Assembly: GCF_024655565.1 (NCBI RefSeq)
Contig: NZ_JANKOF010000001.1
Coordinates: 124,001 to 188,000 of the forward strand
Length of the DNA: 64,000 nt
Direction of reading: 5' to 3'
Source: Nitratireductor sp. ZSWI3
GTDB lineage: Bacteria; Pseudomonadota; Alphaproteobacteria; Rhizobiales; Rhizobiaceae
In this document: one piece after another, positions 8,335-16,556 of the stretch
How the letters are laid out: every line of letters begins with the position of its first letter
Position numbering within the stretch: position 1 is the first letter of the stretch
Position numbers and translations under genes: made by a program
Notes under the pieces: model-generated
What the model was told of the DNA's origin: nothing
Seen by the model: only the letters and a program-made list of their open reading frames with translations
Database searches by the model: none

Positions 8335-8400
8335 GGCCAAGGAAGGATTGCCCCATGCGCCGGCTGGAGCGTCGTGCGTCGCGTCTGGAAGGAGACAGGC

Positions 8401-8787
8401 ATGAAAGTGACAGACATCGTCATTTCGCATGACGAAGCGCCCTACACGATGCTGAGATATGTGACCGACGGTGGCGAGGAGGTTGTCGTCAAGCTCGACA
8501 CGTCGAGCGTCGGCGATGCCGACGGGCATACGCTGCTTGATCGCGCCCGCACGCTGCTGACCAGGGCCGCGGCCTTCGATGTCGCCAGCGCCGACTTCAG
8601 CGGCGCGACCACCGAGCCGGCGCTCGTCGAGCAGCCCGACCGAAACCAGCCTTCGCAAACGCAATCGCTGGAAGAGGATGACGACAATCCAGATCAACGT
8701 CCGGACGAGGCGTTGCCGAGCCGGAAGCAGGAAAAAGCCATTCGGGAGAACCCCGCACGTCAGCGCGGACGGTTTGGAGATTACTGA
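8401..8787 (+). CDS. Hypothetical protein, 128 residues
   Basis: The ATG at 8401 follows GGAAGGAGACAGGC, a strong ribosome site. Residues 1-75 look folded (MKVTDIVISHDEAPYTMLRY, then an Asp/Gly stretch and a Leu-rich helix HTLLDRARTLLTRAAA). The second half is polar and rich in Gln, Asp, Glu and Pro and probably disordered, ending RQRGRFGDY. No family recognised. The palindromic stress-type promoter upstream suggests EcfG control. Confidence 0.75.
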   Translation: MKVTDIVISHDEAPYTMLRYVTDGGEEVVVKLDTSSVGDADGHTLLDRARTLLTRAAAFDVASADFSGATTEPALVEQPDRNQPSQTQSLEEDDDNPDQRPDEALPSRKQEKAIRENPARQRGRFGDY

Positions 8788-8844
8788 GAGGAGATCGAAA
8801 CGCTGCCGTCCGCACCCGCTTGTCCTGCAGGTGAAGAGCCAACG

Positions 8845-9033
8845 TCAGTGCCTGGCCGCTCTCCTGTCGCCCATGAAAATCCCTCCCTCTTTGCAAGCCG
8901 TCAATGCGCGCTGGAGTTCTCGTGCCAGTTCGAGAAGCCGTTCTGGAACCGGCTCTTTCTCGATTTCGCCCAGCAGCACACGAAGATCCTCAGGGAGTTC
9001 GGGCAGGCGCGCTTGCTTGTCGCTCTTCGCCAT
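8845..9033 (-). CDS. Small NepR-like protein (possible anti-sigma factor), 62 residues
   Basis: The ATG at 9033 follows a GGAA ribosome site. The core LPEDLRVLLGEIEKEPVPER followed by LLELARELQRAL resembles the NepR anti-sigma motif (a helix, then E-P-V/I-P-x-R/K, then a Leu-rich helix). NepR proteins are 55-70 residues and sequester EcfG until the response regulator PhyR takes them away. No phyR is nearby and the EcfG-like sigma gene is 20 kb off, so this would be an unlinked paralogue. The match is by eye on one short motif; it could be an unrelated helical protein. Confidence 0.6.
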   Translation of the reverse strand: MAKSDKQARLPELPEDLRVLLGEIEKEPVPERLLELARELQRALTACKEGGIFMGDRRAARH

Positions 9034-9171
9034 GAAAATTCCTCATCACTGCTCCCTTCACGCACAGCATCCTAGAGATTGGCCTGTGCTTCAAGGGAAA
9101 ATGGCAATCATAGCGCGAAACACCCAAGGGAATTAACGGCTTCGCCGCCGTTGCCGCGGCTGGCGACGGCA

Positions 9172-9771
9172 TCAGGCAGAGGCCAGCCGGTTGCACTCCT
9201 TCAGATCTCGAACGAATCGCCCATATTCGCGCTCTCGATCGCCTCGGTCGCGGATTCTCAGCAGGAAGGAAGGATGGACCGTCACATAGACGGGCACTTC
9301 GCAGACGTCTTTCAGAAGACGGCCGCGCAGCTCGGAGACCTTCCCGGGACGCGAGGCCATGCCGCGAAAGGCGGTCGCTCCCATGGCAACGGCCAGTTGG
9401 GGCGCGACCAGTTCGAACTCCTTCGTCAGCCACCATCGGCAGCGGTCGATCTCGTAAGCATTCGGCCGCTTGTGAAGACGCCGCTTGCCGCGCTGGTCAT
9501 GCTTGAAGTGCTTCACGCTGTTGGTCAGGAACACCTCCTCCCGGCGAAGTCCGGCTTCCGCCATCGCCGTGTCCAGGAGCCGGCCCGCCGGCCCGACAAA
9601 GGGTATCCCTTCCAGATCCTCCTTGTCGCCCGGCTGCTCGCCGACCAGCATCAGCCTGGCTTTCGGGTCTCCTGCACCGGAAACGGCCTGTGTCGCGTCA
9701 CGCCACAGGGGACAGCGCCGGCAATTCGCTTCCTCCCTTTCCAGTTCGTCAAGTTCTCGGCTGATGCTCAC
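9172..9771 (-). CDS. UdgX-type uracil-DNA glycosylase (family 4-like, covalent uracil-site binder)
   Basis: This 199-residue DNA repair enzyme shows the family-4 cysteines of the 4Fe-4S cluster (NCRRCPLW near residue 17, later conserved Cys), the active-site GEQPGDKED and FVGPAGRLLD. It also has the UdgX-specific loop GKRRLHKRP, where the His of KRRIH in characterised UdgX forms a covalent link to the abasic site after uracil removal. Here Leu replaces Ile, a conservative change. The C-terminal VHPSFLLR motif is present. The start is GTG at 9771. Family membership is firm; covalent trapping is inferred from the KRR-x-H loop. Confidence 0.9.
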   Translation of the reverse strand: MSISRELDELEREEANCRRCPLWRDATQAVSGAGDPKARLMLVGEQPGDKEDLEGIPFVGPAGRLLDTAMAEAGLRREEVFLTNSVKHFKHDQRGKRRLHKRPNAYEIDRCRWWLTKEFELVAPQLAVAMGATAFRGMASRPGKVSELRGRLLKDVCEVPVYVTVHPSFLLRIRDRGDREREYGRFVRDLKECNRLASA

Positions 9772-9856
9772 TGTGAACTCACAACCTGGATCGCGATGAT
9801 CTTGGATTGCTTCAATCCAAAATCATGAACGCGATCGCTTTCAAAAAGTTAGAGCG

Positions 9857-10018
9857 TCAATCGTCGTTTCGGTAGAGTTTGCGGACGGCGCGGTCCTGAC
9901 GCCTGCGCTCGTCCGGTGACAATCGCCGCTTCTTCACAAGGGCATAGATCAGCGCCAACCCCAAGATCAGAGGTCCGACGGAGACCGCCAGGACCCAGAG
10001 ATAGTCGGAAAGCACCAT
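9857..10018 (-). CDS. Small single-pass membrane protein, 53 residues
   Basis: ATG at 10018 preceded by GAGGCG at good spacing. Residues 4-28 are a hydrophobic helix (LWVLAVSVGPLILGLALIYA), followed by a basic, arginine-rich cytoplasmic tail (SPDERRRQDRAVRKLYRNDD). The topology looks like Nout-Cin. The gene is too short for default gene callers. A GGAAC-N16-GGTT promoter 25 bases upstream strongly supports it being real and stress-regulated. No family name can be given. Confidence 0.75.
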   Translation of the reverse strand: MVLSDYLWVLAVSVGPLILGLALIYALVKKRRLSPDERRRQDRAVRKLYRNDD

Positions 10019-10042
10019 GATCGCCTCTTCGATTGAATGCGG

Positions 10043-10067
10043 AACCAGACAGGTCGCCGAATGTTCC
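10043..10067 (-). promoter_or_regulatory. EcfG-type promoter of the 53-aa membrane protein gene
   Basis: On the minus strand GGAAC (10067-10063), 16 bases, GGTT (10046-10043), 24 bases before the ATG at 10018 with the ribosome site in between. The plus strand also reads GGAAC (10041)-N16-TGTT (10062), which would run antisense into the end of otsB; no gene is assigned to that direction. Confidence 0.65.
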
Positions 10068-10110
10068 TGTCAGCGACCGGCTCCGGATTCTTTCCACCGG
10101 TCGAAGCCGT

Positions 10111-10890
10111 TCATGCGGGATCCCGCGCGGCTCTCACCAGTTGCGCGAGCCAGCGGTGGAACGCGGTGGTGTCCGGCAGCCGGTAGCGCGCGCATGTGTC
10201 GCCGGGGCCGATCTTGATCGTTATTCCGTTCTGATGGTCGAGACTGGCGAAACCGTCTTCATCGGTGGCATCGTCTCCGGCAAAAAGGGGGCGGCGTCCG
10301 GCAAACGGCTCCACCGCCATGAAGGCCGCCAGGGCATCGCCCTTGGTGCGGCTGGCGGCCTTGAACTCGATCACCATCTTCCCGTGCACGATCGAAATGT
10401 CCTTGCATCGGCGGGCGATCTCCCCGGCCATCGCCTCGCACTCGGCGGCAAGATCGGGACGCTGGCGATAATGAAGCGAGAGCGACGCCCATTTCGTTTC
10501 AACGAGCAGCCCATCGTGGCGGGCGGCGAACGCCATGACGATGTCCCGTGCGGCTTCGAGGCTTTTGCCTGCGATCCGCACTCTTTGCGTTGTGCCGTCG
10601 GGACGGCGCCACTCGAGGCCGTGCACGCCGGCAAGGGCCGGCCGAAGAGGCGCGAGGCGGCGGTCGAGATCTGAGACTTCGCGTCCCGACACGATGGCCA
10701 GCGCGCCTCCCGAGAGCGCCAGCAACGCCTCAAGATCCGCCAGGACGTCACGTGTGATGCATGCCTTCGCGGGATCCTCGACGATCTCCGCCAGCGTGCC
10801 GTCGAAATCGAAAAAAAAGGCGGTCCGGGAAACATCCGGCATGCCCGGTGGAACGAGATGGGGGGAAGGCCGTTCGATATGTGATGTCAT
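10111..10890 (-). CDS. otsB: Trehalose-6-phosphate phosphatase
   Basis: This HAD-superfamily phosphatase of 259 residues dephosphorylates trehalose-6-phosphate to trehalose. Motif I FFFDFDGTLAEI (nucleophile Asp), motif II AIVSGREVSDL, a Lys in motif III and motif IV FAGDDATDEDGF are all present, and GVHGLEWRRPDG is the OtsB substrate region. The start at 10890 is preferred to the in-frame ATG at 10914, because the promoter -10 box covers 10918-10915 and the latter codon would precede the transcript start. The synthase otsA lies 16 kb away and has the same promoter type, so the pathway is split but probably co-regulated. Confidence 0.93.
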   Translation of the reverse strand: MTSHIERPSPHLVPPGMPDVSRTAFFFDFDGTLAEIVEDPAKACITRDVLADLEALLALSGGALAIVSGREVSDLDRRLAPLRPALAGVHGLEWRRPDGTTQRVRIAGKSLEAARDIVMAFAARHDGLLVETKWASLSLHYRQRPDLAAECEAMAGEIARRCKDISIVHGKMVIEFKAASRTKGDALAAFMAVEPFAGRRPLFAGDDATDEDGFASLDHQNGITIKIGPGDTCARYRLPDTTAFHRWLAQLVRAARDPA

Positions 10891-10914
10891 TGTTACCAAC
10901 CAGCATGACAGCAA

Positions 10915-10939
10915 AACAGGTCATGTGCCGGAAGGTTCC
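10915..10939 (-). promoter_or_regulatory. EcfG-type promoter of otsB
   Basis: On the minus strand GGAAC (10939-10935), 16 bases, TGTT (10918-10915), 24 bases before the chosen ATG at 10890. Confidence 0.65.
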
Positions 10940-11000
10940 GGTGGAGGAGGCGAATCCGTCGTCGCTTGCAGGCACAGCGGAACGGCGTGATCGAAACCCC

Positions 11001-11870
11001 ATGCAAAGAAGAATCAGGACCGACCGCTCCGCATCCTCCGCTCGCAACGGCAAAACGAGCATCGGCGTCTATAAGCTGTTGAAGGACACGGCGCGCGCCG
11101 TCGGCGGCGCATTGGTCTTTTCACTGCCGATGTTGATGACGATGGAGATGTGGAGCCTCGGTTTCACGATCGACCGGCTTCGCCTGGCCCTTCTGATGGT
11201 GCTGGCCGTTCCGCTGCTGACGGAACTGTCGCACCAGATCGGCTACGAACACACCGTGCGCCGGACCGACGACCTGATGGACGCGATGTTCGCCATCGGC
11301 GTGGGCGGGGCGACGGCGCTCATCCTGCTGATCTGCTTCGGCGTGGTTCACCACGCGATGCCGCCGGAGGAGGCGATCGGGAAGGTCGCCATCCAGACGG
11401 TTCCGGCCGCCATGGGCGCTTTGCTGGCCCGCTCCCAGTTCGGCAGCCGCTCCGAAGACAAGATCGTCGAGAAGAAGGAGACCTATCCCGGCGAGATGTT
11501 CCTGATGGGCATCGGGGCATTGTTCCTCGGCTTCAATGTGGCGCCGACCGAGGAGATCGTGCTGATCGCCTATCGCATGACCCCGTGGCATGCGCTGGCG
11601 GTCGTCGCACTGTCGCTGTTCGTCATGCACGGCTTCGTCTTCGCCCTCGGCTTTCGCGGCGGCGCCGAGCTCGGACCCGACACGCCCTGGTGGAGCGCGC
11701 TCGTGCGCTTCACCCTGCCGGGCTATGTGCTGGCGCTTCTCATCAGCCTGTATGTGCTGTGGACGTTCGAGCGCACCGAGGGTGCCGCCTTCTCGCAAAT
11801 CCTGCTGACCGCGATCGTTCTCGGGCTGCCGTCCTCGGTCGGGGCGGCGGCCGCACGTCTGATCCTTTGA
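11001..11870 (+). CDS. Integral membrane protein, TIGR02587 family
   Basis: This is an inner-membrane protein of about 289 residues with some seven hydrophobic segments, beginning after a polar N-terminus (ALVFSLPMLMTMEMWSLGFT first). The pattern MEMWSLG and FNVAPTEEIVLIAYRMTPWH are hallmarks I associate with the TIGR02587 family. Members pair with TIGR02588 proteins, and the next gene here is one. Function unknown. Start choice is uncertain: the frame stays open upstream and ATG codons at 10903 or earlier are possible, but they overlap the divergent otsB promoter. Confidence 0.8.
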   Translation: MQRRIRTDRSASSARNGKTSIGVYKLLKDTARAVGGALVFSLPMLMTMEMWSLGFTIDRLRLALLMVLAVPLLTELSHQIGYEHTVRRTDDLMDAMFAIGVGGATALILLICFGVVHHAMPPEEAIGKVAIQTVPAAMGALLARSQFGSRSEDKIVEKKETYPGEMFLMGIGALFLGFNVAPTEEIVLIAYRMTPWHALAVVALSLFVMHGFVFALGFRGGAELGPDTPWWSALVRFTLPGYVLALLISLYVLWTFERTEGAAFSQILLTAIVLGLPSSVGAAAARLIL

Positions 11871-11881
11871 CGGCTGAAGCA

Positions 11882-12298
11882 ATGACGGCATCGAAACCAT
11901 CCAAAGGAAAACCGGTCAGGGGCTACGGGACAAATGCCCCGATGGTCGAGTGGCTGACGGGCATTGCCTCGGGCTGTCTGCTCCTTGCGCTGGTCGGCTA
12001 CCTCCTGTTTCTCGCCGTATTTGAGAATGGGGAGGCTCCGACACTGGTTCTTGCTCCGGAAAGCGTAACGCAGACCGCAGGCCGTTTTCACATGAGGTTC
12101 ACGTTGACCAACCAAGGGGATTCGGCCGCCGCGGAAGTCCGCGTGAAGGCGCGTTCGCCCGAAGAGCCCTCTCCGGCGGGCGAGGTGGTGTTCGACTACG
12201 TGCCGGCAGGCTCCACCCGGCGCGGCACACTCGTCTTTGCCGGGGATCCCGCGGTACTGCGGATCGCTCTCGAAGTCGTCAGCTACCGTGAGCCCTGA
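11882..12298 (+). CDS. TIGR02588 family membrane-anchored protein
   Basis: The 138-residue protein has a polar N-terminus, one membrane helix (about residues 28-48, ending LVGYLLFLAVFE) and an extracytoplasmic beta-rich domain (FHMRFTLTNQGDSAAAEVRV) that resembles an immunoglobulin-like fold. It starts 11 bases after the TIGR02587 gene. The two families co-occur and probably form a complex; no function is known. Confidence 0.82.
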   Translation: MTASKPSKGKPVRGYGTNAPMVEWLTGIASGCLLLALVGYLLFLAVFENGEAPTLVLAPESVTQTAGRFHMRFTLTNQGDSAAAEVRVKARSPEEPSPAGEVVFDYVPAGSTRRGTLVFAGDPAVLRIALEVVSYREP

Positions 12299-12299
12299 C

Positions 12300-12635
12300 C
12301 TGAGGGGACCGTTGAAGGGCACGCTTGGCAGCCGCAGCGACATGTTGATGCGAACCGAACCGGCGGAAAAGGCGGTGATCTCGGTCTACGGTATCCGCGG
12401 GATCGGGTCGTTCTACTATCTCGCCTACGCGCTGGGGCAGGCCCGGTTCGAGGAGGCGGACACGCTCTGGCTCGTCGTCTGCCTGGTGGTCCTCTTCTCC
12501 ATCGTCCTGCATGGAACCACCGTCACCGCCGTGATGGTGGCCATCGACCACCGCAACGGCCGCGCCTCATCGGCCGAGAACACACGCGTCAAGCAGCCCG
12601 ACCGTCGCTCCTCCCCAGAACACCGCCACGAGTGA
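12300..12635 (+). pseudogene. C-terminal fragment of a CPA1-type cation/proton antiporter
   Basis: Immediately after the TIGR02588 stop, another frame reads EKAVISVYGIRGIGSFYYLA, then a long hydrophobic helix and FSIVLHGTTVTAVMV. This matches, from memory, the last two membrane helices of NhaP-like Na+/H+ antiporters (pattern GxRGxGSxYYLxYAL ... VHGxTVTPxM). A full antiporter has about 400 residues and 12-13 helices; only the last 90-100 residues remain, without a plausible start, and the frame overlaps the 3' end of the opposite gene by 69 bases. It is best read as a deletion remnant joined to the TIGR pair. Confidence 0.65.
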
Positions 12636-12950
12636 CAGGAATGCGAGAATGCGTGCGATGCCGTCCGTCGGCCGGTCCCGCCGGGGCGGCGCCGGCTGGC
12701 CGAACGCGCCGGCGCAGCGTTCCTGCCAGACGAGGAAACAGACAAGCAGAACCGCCGTAAGAGCCGTGGCGGCGAGGACAACCACGTCGGATATCCACGG
12801 CGCGCCGCCGCGCGCGCAGACCAGCGTGTGGCCGCCATAGGCGAGGGTGAACTGCACGGCCCAGACGAGTGGGCCGAACAGCATGTAGACGAGGGTGCCG
12901 GTGGTCGACGGCTTCGGCGCCGGGGGAAAGAAGGTGTTGCGCTTCGGCAT
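12567..12950 (-). CDS. Small membrane protein at the end of the cytochrome oxidase operon
   Basis: The 127-residue protein has three probable membrane helices (LVYMLFGPLVWAVQFTLAY, a VVVLAATALTAVLLVCFLVW segment and ILAFLSLVAVFWGGATVGLL). The ATG at 12950 lies one base after the CoxI-CoxIII stop, so it is the last gene of the operon. Small membrane proteins with this layout are common next to caa3-type oxidase genes, but I cannot name its family or role; assembly or accessory function is inferred from position only. Confidence 0.7.
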   Translation of the reverse strand: MPKRNTFFPPAPKPSTTGTLVYMLFGPLVWAVQFTLAYGGHTLVCARGGAPWISDVVVLAATALTAVLLVCFLVWQERCAGAFGQPAPPRRDRPTDGIARILAFLSLVAVFWGGATVGLLDACVLGR

Positions 12951-12951
12951 G

Positions 12952-15489
12952 TCAGCCCGCCACCCGCGGAAAACCATGCACCAGCACAAGCCCGAACAGG
13001 ATCTGCGCCGCCGCATATGTGTAGAGGACCGCAGCGTTGTCGAAGCTCACCCGCCGCACGCGATCGAGTTTGCCGGCGACCATGCGGGCGATCGCGAAGC
13101 CGATCATGACGATGAGGGCGAAGGCGAGCTGCCCGTTGAGCGCGCTTTGCATGTAGACCATGGCGCCGTAGGCATTGTCCGTCGGCCGCAATCCGCTTTG
13201 CCAGTGGGAAAGGATTTCCACCGCCACCGCGCCGGCGAGACAGAAGGCTGCAATTGCGTTGAGGAGAGGCTGCGCGACGCTGCGCCGGCCAGGGCCCGGC
13301 AGCCGGTTTCCGGCCGCACGTATCGCCAGCAGGCCGAGAATTGTCAGAAGGGCGCCGCCCACCGGCCAAACCGGCGCCGGCAGCGCCGGCGACCCGTGCG
13401 GCGCCCAGACGTCGGGGGAAACCACCCATAGATAAAGATAGGAGAAGACATAGGCGATGTAGAGCGAGGCGGTGACGAAGATCAGCACGATCATCGCCCA
13501 CCAGGAATGCGAGGAAGGGCCGCTCGCATAGGTGGGGAGCCTTATGCCCGCGCCGATGTCCACCTCACCTTTCGACGGCCCCGGATCGAGGCTCCAGGTC
13601 CAGGTGAGACAGGCGATGATGGCGATGACGCCGCAGGTCAGCGCCGGGATCACCAGCTTGACGGTCAGGAGCAGGAAGAAGGCCGCCGTGAAGATGGCGG
13701 CGAGAAGGTGCGCCCAGCCCGGCCCCGGCATGCGGATGATATATTGCGGCCTCGCCTCGATGGCCGAGGTGACGATCGTCTCGCGTTCGCCGGTCGGAGC
13801 ATTGGGCAGGAAATGATGCCCCTCGCTCACCTCCCGCGGCAGCGCGGGGCGGTCCCACAGGGGCTCGCGGCTGGTCACGAACGGGATGCTGCGTGTCGAG
13901 TAGACGTCGTTCGGCAGCCACTCCAGCGTGCCGGCCTTCCATGGGTTCTCCACCGTCGTGGGCGGGCGGCGGAGGCTGCGCACCAGGTCGACGACGAAGA
14001 TCAGGACGCCGAGCGCGAAGACATAGGCGCCGATGGTGGAGACGAGGTTCAACATGTCCCAGCCGACGCCTTCGGGGTAGGTCCACACCCGCCGCGGCAT
14101 GCCGCGCAGTCCGGTGAAGTGCATCGGAAAGAAAGCGATATTGAAGCCTGCGAACATGAGCCAGAAGACCCAGCGTCCGGCCCGTTCGGAGAGCATCCTC
14201 CGGGTCGCCATCGGCATCCAGTAGTAAAAGGTGGCGAACAGCGGGAAGACCATGCCGCCGACCAGCACATAGTGGAAATGGGCGACGACGAAATAGGTGT
14301 CGTGCACCTGGAAGTCGACCGGGACGAGCGCCACCATGACGCCGGTCAGCCCGCCGATGGTGAAGATGACGAGGAAACCGAGGACGAACAGGGATGGTGT
14401 CGTGATGCGGAAGCGGCCGCGGCTTGCGGCGATGGTGGCGATCCAGGAGAAGACCTGGATGCCGGAGGGCACGGCAACCGCCATGCTCGCCGCCGAGAAG
14501 AAGGCGAGGCTCAGCGAGGGGATGCCGGTGGTGAACATGTGGTGCACCCACAGTCCGAAGGAGAAGAAGCCGGTGCCGATCAGCGCCACCACGATCAGCC
14601 GGTAGCCGACCAACGGTCGCTGGGCCATGGCCGGCACGATCATCGACACGAGGCCGGCCGCCGGCAGGAAGATGATGTAGACCTCCGGATGGCCGAAGAA
14701 CCAGAAGAGGTGCTGCCAGAGCAGCGGATCGCCCCCCTTGGCCGCGGTGAAGAACGGCCATCCGAAGGAACGCTCGATCTCGAGCAGCATCGTGCCGAGG
14801 ATCACCGCCGGAAACGCGAACATGATCATGCTGGCGAAGACCAGCATCGACCAGGCGAAGATCGGCATCTTGGTGAGCGACATGCCCGGCGGGCGGGTGC
14901 GCAGCGTCCCGACGACGATCTCGATCGCCCCCGCAATGGCCGAAATCTCGATGAAGCCGATGCCGAGCAACCAGAAATCGGCATTGTCGCCCGGCGAAAA
15001 TTCCTTCAGCGTCAGCGGCGTGTACATGAACCAGCCGCCCTGAGGCGCAAGGTCGTAGAAGATGGTCGAGAAGAACACCAGGCCGCCGACCACATAGGCC
15101 CATATGGCGAAGGCGCTGAGGCGGGGGAAGGGCAGGTCGCGGGCGGCGAGCATCTGCGGCAGAAGCATCACGCCCAGCGCTTCCACGGCAGGCACGGCGA
15201 ACAGGAACATCATCGTCGTTCCGTGCACGGTGAAGATCTGGTTGTAGAGCCCCTGGCTCAGGAAGTCGTTCTCCGGCACGGCGAGCTGCGTCCGCATGAC
15301 GAGCGCCAGCACGCCCGCCAGCAGGAAGAACAGGAAGGCCGCGCCGATGTAGAACAGGCCGATCACCGTGTTGTTGACGGCCGTGACGATCTTGTAGCCG
15401 CGCGGCGTCGCCCAGACACGCAGGAGCTCGTCCACCTCTCCCTTCGGGCGCGGTTCGGGATTGGGAAGCTGCGGCCGGCGATCGGTCAT
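12952..15489 (-). CDS. Cytochrome c oxidase subunit I-subunit III fusion
   Basis: This 845-residue proton-pumping terminal oxidase core belongs to the aa3/caa3 heme-copper family. The subunit I part (about 1-560) has the haem a ligand in FTVHGTTMMFLF, the CuB/Tyr motif WFFGHPEVYIIFLP (His, cross-linked Tyr and the D-channel Glu of A-type oxidases), HH in LWVHHMFTTG and both haem ligands in DTYFVVAHFHYVL. The subunit III part (about 600-845) supplies further helices, including SSHSWWAMIVLIFVTASLYI. Such fusions are a known arrangement in caa3-type operons. The start at 15489 overlaps the upstream antiporter stop by four bases. Confidence 0.94.
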   Translation of the reverse strand: MTDRRPQLPNPEPRPKGEVDELLRVWATPRGYKIVTAVNNTVIGLFYIGAAFLFFLLAGVLALVMRTQLAVPENDFLSQGLYNQIFTVHGTTMMFLFAVPAVEALGVMLLPQMLAARDLPFPRLSAFAIWAYVVGGLVFFSTIFYDLAPQGGWFMYTPLTLKEFSPGDNADFWLLGIGFIEISAIAGAIEIVVGTLRTRPPGMSLTKMPIFAWSMLVFASMIMFAFPAVILGTMLLEIERSFGWPFFTAAKGGDPLLWQHLFWFFGHPEVYIIFLPAAGLVSMIVPAMAQRPLVGYRLIVVALIGTGFFSFGLWVHHMFTTGIPSLSLAFFSAASMAVAVPSGIQVFSWIATIAASRGRFRITTPSLFVLGFLVIFTIGGLTGVMVALVPVDFQVHDTYFVVAHFHYVLVGGMVFPLFATFYYWMPMATRRMLSERAGRWVFWLMFAGFNIAFFPMHFTGLRGMPRRVWTYPEGVGWDMLNLVSTIGAYVFALGVLIFVVDLVRSLRRPPTTVENPWKAGTLEWLPNDVYSTRSIPFVTSREPLWDRPALPREVSEGHHFLPNAPTGERETIVTSAIEARPQYIIRMPGPGWAHLLAAIFTAAFFLLLTVKLVIPALTCGVIAIIACLTWTWSLDPGPSKGEVDIGAGIRLPTYASGPSSHSWWAMIVLIFVTASLYIAYVFSYLYLWVVSPDVWAPHGSPALPAPVWPVGGALLTILGLLAIRAAGNRLPGPGRRSVAQPLLNAIAAFCLAGAVAVEILSHWQSGLRPTDNAYGAMVYMQSALNGQLAFALIVMIGFAIARMVAGKLDRVRRVSFDNAAVLYTYAAAQILFGLVLVHGFPRVAG

Positions 15490-16556
15490 GAGCCGCCGTC
15501 CCGCAGCGTGTAGAGGAGCACAACGCCGCCCGTATAGACGATGAGCACGAGCAGCGAATCGTAACCCATGCGCAGGATGGACTTGTCCTTTCGTTCCGCC
15601 AGGCCCGCCTGGAACAGTGCCGTCAGCACCACCGCGAGCAGCGCCCCGAAAACGGGAAACGATCCGAGGCGGCCGATGACGGGCTCTCCCTGATCGAGCA
15701 GATCGACCAGGAAGATCAGGGCGACGTTGATGAGATTCGTGCCGAGGATGTCGGAGATCGCCATGGTGAAGAGACCGCGCCTGGCGGCCGAGACAGCCGT
15801 GCTCAGCTCCGGCAGCGAGGTGGCCAGCGCCACGAGCACGAAGCCGACAAAACTCGATCCCAATCCGCTCTGCTGGGCGATCGCCTCGCCGGTTTCGGCC
15901 AGGACATAGCCTGCGACGAGAATCGCCGCCGCTGCAGCTGCGGTTCTCCAGAGCAGGCTGCGAAGGTCCGGCGCGGACTTGCGCCCCGCCGCGGTCTTTT
16001 CTTCCTGCACCTCGATCAGGCCATGTGCCACGTGTCCGTCTTCGGCGGCCAGCCACGGCTTCCGTCCCTCGGCGCGCGAAAGGATGCGCACGCAGGCGAG
16101 ATAAGCCAGGAGCGCGCCCCAGCTCCACAGGCCGACCCCGAGAACATTGACGTCGCCCACCACCATCGCTGCTGCGGCCGCCGAGATCAGAATCACGTTG
16201 AGGCTGCCCTGCAGGAGCACGGTCGGCTCGGGAACGACCGCCGTCAGAGCGTCCTTGCCGATGAAGACGTCGACGATTGCGAGCAGGGCGACCTGCAGGG
16301 CGATGCTGCCGAACAGATTGTTGACCGCCAGTGCCGCGTTGCCGTCGAGGGAGGCGGTCGCGGTCACTCCGATTTCGGGCAGCGAAGTGACACCCGCCAG
16401 CAGCACGATGCCGATGGTCGCCTGGCCGATGCCGGTCGCGCGGCTGATCGCGTCGGCATAGTAGGCCAGACGGCTGCCGACCGACCAGACGACCACGGCG
16501 GCCACGGCGAACAGCAAAAAATTGACCGGCAATCCGAACTGGGTGAAATCGATCAA
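15486..16556 (-). CDS. CaCA-superfamily sodium/calcium-type cation exchanger
   Basis: This 356-residue membrane antiporter has the two inverted alpha-repeats that define the family: LLAGVTSLPEIGVTA with NNLFGS, and LVALATSLPELSTAV with SDILGTNLINV. There are about ten helices and a central polar loop. It starts with TTG at 16556, overlapping the CoxII stop, and its own stop overlaps the CoxI-III start, so it is translated as an integral part of the oxidase operon. Its placement between subunits II and I is unusual and suggests a link between electron transport and cation or proton balance; the ion is not determinable. Confidence 0.88.
   Translation of the reverse strand: MIDFTQFGLPVNFLLFAVAAVVVWSVGSRLAYYADAISRATGIGQATIGIVLLAGVTSLPEIGVTATASLDGNAALAVNNLFGSIALQVALLAIVDVFIGKDALTAVVPEPTVLLQGSLNVILISAAAAAMVVGDVNVLGVGLWSWGALLAYLACVRILSRAEGRKPWLAAEDGHVAHGLIEVQEEKTAAGRKSAPDLRSLLWRTAAAAAAILVAGYVLAETGEAIAQQSGLGSSFVGFVLVALATSLPELSTAVSAARRGLFTMAISDILGTNLINVALIFLVDLLDQGEPVIGRLGSFPVFGALLAVVLTALFQAGLAERKDKSILRMGYDSLLVLIVYTGGVVLLYTLRDGGS

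Noticed and set aside
10041-10065. Plus-strand GGAAC-N16-TGTT as a promoter
   Set aside because: It points antisense into the 3' end of otsB with no gene behind it; probably the by-product of the palindromic shape, though an antisense RNA is possible.
9849-10097. 82-codon minus-strand frame between udgX and otsB
   Set aside because: Overlaps in another frame the 53-codon membrane ORF, which has a promoter, ribosome site and clear helix; the 82-codon product has no such support.
13507-15513. 668-codon plus-strand frame inside the CoxI-III gene
   Set aside because: Highly charged, repetitive antisense translation; the opposite strand has intact haem and copper ligands.
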